From Desarmillaria ectypa (Eukaryota; Basidiomycota; Agaricomycetes; Agaricales; Physalacriaceae), in contig JAUDYN010000010.1 in NCBI GenBank assembly GCA_030407005.1, positions 1,612,001-1,676,000 on the forward strand: DNA of 64,000 nucleotides. Direction: 5' to 3'. The translations under genes and the position numbers were made by a program. Shown here one piece after another: positions 57,483 to 64,000 of this stretch. The notes below the pieces were generated by a model. The model saw only the letters and a program-made list of their open reading frames with translations. It had not been told where the DNA came from and did not search any database. Each line of letters begins with the position of its first letter. Position 1 is the first letter of the stretch.

Positions 57483-58340
57483 ATATCAATATTGGCCATT
57501 GAGGCATGATAGTGGTGAGCTCTGCAGTCACCCAATCTGCAACGCCAGTTCGGTCTGTCTTTCCTGAAAAGATGACTGCAAGCGTAAAATCAAGGGCAAG
57601 GGGGTGGAGTGAATCGCTGGGAAGGCGGAGAAAGACAGGACAACAGGAGGCGACTACCAGGTAATTTTCCTGGCTGGGCCGTGCCAGCTCTGCAATTCAG
57701 TGAACAGAAATCCTCGGATACTGACCGTCATAAGCCAGTGACAAAACTTTATTTCCTGGAAGTCGAAGGCTTTCGAATTCAGGTATGTTTCAGTGTTCAA
57801 CATCAGAGTCGAAGAAATTGCATTTGCGGATGCGTTTGTTCGGTATGCAATAGATCCTGAGAACTCGGACAATGAGCCCTAAGTAGATATCATTACAGGG
57901 ACGGACCCACCTTTCAAGATGTCCTCGATTCGAAAATTCAAGATGGAAAGGGGGCTATTCAATTCGATTTCAGGTCGCGAAGCTCCCTCCTAGCCTGCTC
58001 TAAGACTCTTTCCTTCCCAGATGAGAGAATCTTCCTTCCGTCCGACGTCAAGAGAGAACACTTCTACGGATCATGCGTCCAACAATGCAGAAACCTTCCA
58101 CTCTTAGCAGACAGGTCGGCTCGGTGTGTCAACAGCTCTGTCCGACGAGAAAATTTTGAGTGAGAGCAAGGTTGTTGAAAATGGTCTGGCTATGGAGTGC
58201 CACGGATTTTGCGCGAAGATTAGCTTGCGACTTGATATTACTTTCGGTCTGCATGGGTATCTGTACCCATCTCAACAGATGTCCTTAACTTATTTGCTCC
58301 CAGGTGACGAGCTTTTGGAGACCAAACGTGATCCAACCAA
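57483..58340. other. Intergenic region upstream of the CRE-controlled gene
   Basis: No gene is supported. Frames at 57609-57872 and 58126-58404 are unremarkable. Confidence 0.4.
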
Positions 58341-58406
58341 GATGACGTCACGCACTTCCGACGTCATCTCGCCACTGAAGGTAGCCAAAGCGGATATGCT
58401 ATAAAA
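58341..58406 (+). promoter_or_regulatory. Promoter with paired CRE sites and TATA box
   Basis: GATGACGTC (58341-58349, part of the full CRE TGACGTCA) and its exact inverted copy GACGTCATC (58360-58368) are spaced by 10 bases. A TATA box (TATAAAA, 58400-58406) follows about 32 bases later, and the start codon comes 46 bases after that. CRE-type sites bind ATF/CREB-class bZIP factors. I infer stress or nutrient control of the gene at 58452. Confidence 0.6.
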
Positions 58407-58451
58407 TGCAGCCTGTGGTGCATCAATCGAACATTACCACCATCATCACTA

Positions 58452-59702
58452 ATGGATAATACCGCAACGCACATCCCGCCCGTTCTCAATGCCCAGACAT
58501 CGTCGCATGAATGGGCCGATGTGACAACGTCAGCATTGGATTCGCATAAGCCCCTGACACCAGCACTGGCGTCTGCTGCATCGACACCAGGACACGATTT
58601 TCCGGGAGCATATCCTAGAGGATCGGAAGAGAAATTCTCTGAAGGAGCTGCTTCTGGGGTAGGAGGAATACTAGAGACGGCGAAGCAGTATATCCCAGGC
58701 CAAGAAAATGTTGGAAAAGCATTGTCGAATGCCACGGAGACGGCAAAGCAGTATTTACCTCATGCTGTGGTCTCGTATTTCCGTAAGTGCCGTTTCTATC
58801 GAGGCGAGTGCCACATTTGACAGTTTTCAGCCGATTCGAATTCGACGGATAGCGCTTCAGCCGCAGGTTCAGACAAGGAGGCTATCGCAATCCCTGATAG
58901 CGATGAGCGCACCAAGAAGACGAAGGACGCCAACGCTGAGCCAACTACCAATACGTCCATCCTGACACCGTCTACGAACCCTTCATCGAATTCAGCTGCA
59001 TGGAGTGATTCTGAAGGTCCATCCATCTCCGAGCTGAGTACGGTGACACAACCAGGGAGTGATAGTCAGACGTCTACACCCCCCATCATTACACCAACAG
59101 CATCTAGTACCGCGACTAAAGCAGGAGGACTGGGTGACCTTCCTGGACCTCCCTCAGAGGCAAACGTGGCGATGCTGCCTAAGGAGCGTAACGAAATGTT
59201 CCGGGAGACGGTTGGAGATCAGGTAAGTTTACGGCTACATGGTGGGCTTTCCAGGTGCTGATGTTTGGTAGCCTGGCCATCCCGTGTCTCCGCCAGGTAT
59301 TACACCCGTGCACACAACGCCACCTCTCCACGAGCAGAACAAAGTGAGCGAGCTGCTAGACCGATCCTTCCCACTCGTATGTCGAACGTATCTAAAGGAG
59401 TTTGAGCACTCATTCGTTTCCAGGGTCTACGCAAGGACAAAGCACCTTTACCGCCAGTTCCGTCAAGCGACAACTTGAAGGTCGCTGACTCTGGCCACAG
59501 CACAAGTTCGAACGCTTCAAAGTTTGTCGAGAACTCTGCTGTCACGCCTCAGATTTCTAGCAGCAGCGATAGTAGTGGAAGTGTTGGGAAGAAGCCGAAA
59601 TTTCTGGACAAGGTCAAGGGCGAGGTTAAGGTCCTTTCAGGAAAGCTAGGGAATAATGAGAGCATGATCGAAGAAGGGAAGAGAATGATGGGCAAGGCAT
59701 GA
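58452..59702 (+). CDS. Low-complexity hydrophilic protein, function unknown
   Basis: Exons: 58452-58782, 58831-59222, 59272-59343 and 59424-59702, each with GTRAG-type donors. The N-terminal part contains two near-repeats, ETAKQYIPGQENVGKALSN and ETAKQYLPHAV, likely amphipathic helices. The middle is Ser/Thr/Pro-rich (PTTNTSILTPSTNPSSN). The C-terminus is basic and helical, KFLDKVKGEVKVLSGKLGN, ending KRMMGKA. No membrane helix or signal peptide is seen. The C-terminal block is reminiscent of small stress-induced hydrophilic proteins, but I assign no function. The promoter has paired CRE sites. Confidence 0.75.
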
Positions 59703-61063
59703 ATGGATGCTTTTATCGCTTTCATGGTTCTCTTGGGGTTTCGGTGTATGATAGAGGACACGTCGATATGATAACATTCCTATTTTGTAAGCACTTCTAA
59801 TATAAGGAGGCAGTAGCCGGCGAGTCTACTCTCAGCGTCAAAATTCGGGAGCCTTGTATGGAGAAAAATACGGACTTGACTCCTGTAATGCACGTACGAT
59901 GCCTGCAGATAGATGAACCATTGCAAAGAATGATCATATGTGCGCCGGAGAGTAACGGTTCTGAAGCATTGCATCGCTTTTACAACAAAGGAGCCGGGCG
60001 TTGATCCTGTTGACTGTCATGTGTAAATCATAGCTGAAGTGTCTTGTTTTTTCACCCTTGATGATGAGCTTCTTCCAAACTGCGCCTCAACGTCGTACCA
60101 AAATCTATACGGTCTGAATAAGTGCGCAGAAAGCCCATGAAAACAAACGAACCTCGACCTGCACTAGCCGTCACCTGACTCCATTATTTTATTATACTGT
60201 TTGATCAATCTGAGGTATGCATGACATCAGAACAATCCGTACATCAGATGATATATGCGCTAACAAACGGTTCGAACTGTCGCATCACCATCGTCAAGTA
60301 ATGCTGGTAGCAGCTATGGACCAGATTCCTGCATTTCAGAAACAAGGATTGAGTTGCCTCCTGGTACAGCATAATATAATGCTGATACTGGGATCGTGGG
60401 TGATGATGATGATGAGTGAAGGAAGGGAAGAGGTGCATGAAATTGAAATTCGAATACGCGTAGAGATCACATGTCAAGCCAAAGGACGAACTTTGGGCCG
60501 AGGCTCCGACTCTTGCCATGGCCCATTGCACCATTCAAATTACTACGGCCTAATACTACGGGCGACAGAACTTATAATCTAAGGCTTTCCAGGAATTTCT
60601 TCGGTGTTCACTGCTGTTCCTCGGCAAAAAAAAATGATGCCTGACCGCGTGTATTTATAGTTCTAACCTTGTCACCAGGAAATTCCAAGTAACCTCCGAT
60701 GAAAGTATCGCTCGTTATGGTTTCCATGCTGTATGAAGACCCATCTGAGAACTTTGCGAAATATAAACTCCAAGCTAGAGGCTGCCAGAGAAATCGTACT
60801 ATGGTGGAAAGCTGCCAATTAATGGATCTATTAGTTCTCTGGGAAATGGTACTCGACGACCAGCTACTGCTGCTCTGCTTTTATCCGGACAGCTTATGCT
60901 ATGGGAGAATTATCTATGTCACTTGACACGTTCAACACTGTGTTGAATGCGGGCTTAACTCATGATTTCTCCATCGTCGCGTGGTACGCATGCTAAGTAT
61001 GTAGTCGTACGCATCCCTTTTTTCAGATTGACAATATATATCGTTCACGAACATTTGCTCAAC
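59703..61063. other. Intergenic region
   Basis: Frames overlapping on both strands at 60217-60582 and 60699-60926 are not convincing. A TATA-like TATTTATAG lies near 60652 without a clear gene behind it. Confidence 0.4.
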
Positions 61064-62065
61064 ATGAGTCTCTCCGCGTGTTTTCTTTCTCTGGAACCCT
61101 TCCTGCAAAGCTCTCCATCTCTTGCTCATTGTCTGTTTTCCCCTTCTTTTTGCTGCCGTTCTATTCCTGATCCGTCTGTTTTTCCCTAGATATTTGGGAT
61201 AGCGTCATCGCAGGCAGTATAACTTCCTCCACTGCGGTACGTATGACCTTAAGCAATGGTCCCGTGCTGAACGTCACATCCCTGGACATTGTCTGCAATG
61301 TGAATCCCACTCCAGCAACAGCAACAGCAACCGTACCGTCGCCTCCGGAAGCACTCTTGGATTCAATTGCAGCGATACTTTTTATCATCTTGGTCCTTCC
61401 GCTATATATTTAGGAAAGGCCCCGGGATCGGTGGCAGAATAGGATGGGAGTGGCGAGAGATGGTTTAAGGTATGCCGCAGGTATCCGGCAGGCAAAGGGA
61501 AGAAGCTCAGTACTGATCATTAGACATAGATAGCAGAATGGGGCGCGACTTTAGATCCATTGTCATTCGCGGATTACAAGGTGACTCAACTCAAGACCAC
61601 TATTCCATCAGATCTTCCTGCTGGAGAGGTGCGTTAATTATGTGGATCTTTTTCACACTGAAACTCGCGGATGTCTACCAATACCTCGCTAAGTTGGCTA
61701 CCTGACTACGGCATGGTCATTGAGCCCGAGACCCATTTAATTTACCCTGACACAGAATTGAACAAATTGGAATTCACATCCCTGACGCTCCCAGTTCTTC
61801 ATTTCCTGCGCCCAAATCAAGATTACTAGTGTAGGTTCTGTATCTCCACCGATGGCCTCTATTCCAGGGTATCTTTCTCCTACTGGTTAGTCATTTAACT
61901 TTGCGCGTACTCACACTAAAAATGTACGTTATATTTAGACCCATCACTCATGGTAAACATCTACGATCCCACCCTTACGTCCTACACGGTATGCTTTTCT
62001 ATTCGTCGTCGGTACCGTCTAAATGTCCCTCAGGTACCAGGGCCTGCTGTTTTTAGTGGATGATC
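61064..62065 (+). pseudogene. AA9 lytic polysaccharide monooxygenase pseudogene
   Basis: Exon-for-exon relative of the intact gene at 62700. ATG at 61064, a short hydrophobic N-terminus, then AH spliced to YIWDSVIAGSITSSTAV. Later come GSTLGFNCSDTFYHLGPSAIYLGKAP, IAEWGATLDP, IGIHIPDAPSSSF and a C-terminal VPGPAVFSG. It is damaged by a frame change near 61330 (ATATATV to VASGST) and a TAG around 61438, where the intact gene reads KWDGSGANWFK. The segment around 61640-61760 is also poorly preserved. Intact enzymes are secreted copper oxidases that cleave cellulose. Confidence 0.85.
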
Positions 62066-62651
62066 AGGAAGCAAAGAAAATTGTAGATTAGCGACATTCG
62101 ATGGCCGAGTATCGTGCGAGTCTTCAGAAAATATGAGACTTTCCTGATCAAGTATATGCGCTCCGAGTGGCAGTCATCCAGAGTCACGAATGCGGTCTAA
62201 ATATTTATCCGTGAGAGTACCCTGTGGTCACTCAGCAGGCGTCATTTGAACGGCATTTTCCGCAATTTTGTGGAGGCAAGGAAAATATTCGGTTTTGCGA
62301 GTTCAATCCTTTTGCCGCTTTGGTCAAATGGGACTGATTGTTTGAAAAGGTCACGATTTTCAAGAGCCGTTTCAATTTTTTGGTTAGTGGGCGACTTGAA
62401 TAATCACTAGCTTCCTGCTCATGGCCTGTCAAGGATTTCGATTTCCCCGAGTTCATTGAGACTCAACTTCTCCCAGCACGAAAGCGACTTTCATTGCCCG
62501 ACAGTGAAATATGAATATCTCAGACTGCGTGCACAGGACTGTAGTCCTTGTGGCACAAACAAGATCTATTATCCGTATCTTTTCCGTCCTTGGAGCTCTC
62601 GGATTATTCTCTGAAAATGAGCGTCACTCCTAATGAAGCAGGCTGTGGGCA

Positions 62652-62658
62652 TATTTAA
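62652..62658 (+). promoter_or_regulatory. TATA-like box of the AA9 gene
   Basis: TATTTAA lies 42 bases before the start codon at 62700. Confidence 0.45.
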
Positions 62659-62699
62659 TGCAAGCTAAATCTCACACACTACTATATCGCAACACGACG

Positions 62700-63680
62700 A
62701 TGAAGTTTGTCTCAAGCCTCCTATCACTTTCTATCCTATCTCAAAGTGTTTCGGCGCACTGTACGTCCCTAGTTTCCGTTCCACCCTTCAATTTTATCGA
62801 CCTCATTATAGACATATGGACGACCCTCATCGCAGGGAGCACCACATCCACCGGCGCAGTCCGCCTACCACAGACCAACTCCCCGGTCACTGATGTCAAG
62901 TCAACCGACATCACTTGTAACGTCAACCCTTCTCCTGCGACTGAAACGGTCTCTGTCGCTGCGGGAAGCACCATTGGGTTTATACTGGACAATACGATTT
63001 ATCACCAAGGCCCGGCAGCGATTTATCTAGGGAAAGCTCCTACTACCGCCGCAAAATGGGATGGATCTGGTGCGAATTGGTTCAAGGTATGGAATTCGTC
63101 TTTCTCTTTTGCCGGCCAGGCTTTAACCAGCGGCGCGAGCAGATTGCAGAATGGGGCGCGACATTCAACCCGTTCGCTTTCAAGGACTATGGCCTTAGTC
63201 ATTTAACTACGACGCTTCCTTCGGACATCCCTGCTGGTGAAGTGAGTTCTGGATATTGCTGAATTCTGGGACAATTTTACACGCTTTTTGGTAGTATCTT
63301 GTCCGGATTGAACAGGTTTGTTCTCCCAAGTAAACCTTTTAATTTCTGCAATTAATTATGTTGCATACAAGGTCGGACTTCATGTCGTGGGCGCGCCTCA
63401 ATGGTACATCTCTTGTGCCCAGATCTCCGTTACTGGGGGAGGGTCAGCAAGTCCGTCTAAGGTGTCGATACCAGGTTATGTTTCCTCTAATGGTGAGTTA
63501 TCATTTCACAAGTATGAATTACTCTGAACCTGGATATTATATAGATCCGGGCCTTACTGTGAATATCTACTACCCTGTGCCTACGGCGTACAAAGTAAGA
63601 ACACCTGCTATTTTTGTAGTTGGCGCCCAACCAAAAGCATTTCACTTTAGGTGCCTGGCCCAGCCGTTTTCACTGGATAA
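62700..63680 (+). CDS. AA9 lytic polysaccharide monooxygenase (formerly GH61)
   Basis: This secreted copper enzyme oxidatively cleaves cellulose or related glucans. Exons: 62700-62760, 62812-63086, 63143-63241, 63295-63315, 63372-63492, 63545-63594 and 63651-63680. The start at 62700 gives a clean signal peptide (MKFVSSLLSLSILSQSVSA) followed directly by His, the N-terminal His of the copper brace. An in-frame upstream ATG at 62658 would spoil this. The second brace His is in NTIYHQGPAAIYLGKAP. The axial Tyr region is LHVVGAPQWYISCAQISVTG. The C-terminus is VPGPAVFTG. Length about 218 residues, within the AA9 range, with no carbohydrate-binding module. No defects are seen. It is the downstream member of a tandem pair. 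Confidence 0.92.
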
Positions 63681-63968
63681 CCGAAATTGTTGTATCAGAA
63701 ATTGTATACCCTCTTCTGTACAAATCAGCGTTTGCTTGTAACGTTGTCGTAACAAGCGACATATTCTACATAAGCTCAGAACCGAGATCATTATTTCGAA
63801 GTTCGAACTAATGACAGCGCTAATGAGCGATCCTTACGCGTCTCCCATTTCAACAACTGTACGGTGGGGAACCTCACTTTTCGGCTTCGGGGTGTACCAC
63901 GTTCGCAGAGGCAATATATTCCTACTTAATGCTCACCAGATTCCGAATACAAGGGTCGCCGGTTATAT
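63681..63968. other. Intergenic spacer
   Basis: Short non-coding gap between the AA9 gene and the tRNA at the window end. Confidence 0.4.
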
Positions 63969-64000
63969 GGCCGTGTGGCGTAATGGCAACGCGTCTGACT
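63969..64000 (+). tRNA. tRNA-Arg, 5' part only (cut by window end)
   Basis: The 32 bases are identical to the first 32 of the tRNA-Arg(ACG) at 57482-57405, through the acceptor strand, the D arm and into the anticodon stem. The rest lies beyond the window. Confidence 0.8.

Noticed and set aside
60217..60582. 121-codon plus-strand frame, with a 96-codon frame opposite
   Set aside because: Both strands are open over the same DNA and neither has recognisable motifs or codon pattern. The His run comes from a simple GAT repeat.

Overview
The window is nuclear DNA of a filamentous fungus, most likely an agaricomycete basidiomycete. The host genes on the right are cut by many introns of about 35-70 bases (GT...AG with CTAAY-like branch points) and include typical mushroom-lineage families: a Zn2Cys6/fungal_trans regulator, an AA9 lytic polysaccharide monooxygenase, a fungal P450 remnant, an F-box protein, and Ser/Thr-rich single-pass membrane proteins. 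The species cannot be named from the sequence.

Bases 1-36082 are a nested graveyard of LTR retrotransposons from two Ty3/Gypsy families. Family 1 (F1) has long LTRs (about 1.3-1.46 kb, TGAT...ATCA). It is present as a minus-strand element with its 3' LTR (1-7713), two plus-strand LTR copies (7714-9172 and 22269-23558) and a gag fragment (35575-36082). Family 2 (F2) is a chromodomain-bearing group (chromovirus) with LTRs of about 390-424 bases (TGTTAYR...TAACA). It is present as several truncated copies on both strands and one full-length insertion (26039-33903) flanked by a CATCA target-site duplication inside an older F2 integrase gene. The whole block is CpG-poor. Most disabling stops are TGA where an Arg codon CGA is expected, the hallmark of methyl-CpG deamination or a RIP-like process.

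From about 37.2 kb the composition changes to normal host DNA. In order: a divergent pair (Zn2Cys6 transcription factor on minus; 3-ketodihydrosphingosine reductase TSC10 on plus), a MARVEL-like four-helix membrane protein, a 5'-truncated P450 pseudogene, an F-box protein, a patch of repeats with a LINE fragment (48.1-50.6 kb), two paralogous single-pass membrane proteins in opposite orientation (50.96-51.95 and 54.87-55.74 kb), a tRNA-Arg(ACG) with a very short intron, a low-complexity protein behind a promoter with paired CRE sites, and a tandem pair of AA9 genes (one dead, one intact). A second tRNA-Arg begins at the right edge.

The most unusual signals are: a roughly 16-fold excess of the palindrome ACTAGT throughout F1 in both LTR and coding DNA; a hydrophobic helix at the start of Gag in three independent F2 copies; a 6-base microexon carrying a zinc-binding Cys in the transcription factor; an all-transition, CpG-decay difference spectrum between the LTRs of the full-length element; and replacement of the Gag zinc knuckle in that element by about 0.7 kb of unrelated sequence. 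No genuinely new enzyme system or gene cluster is visible.
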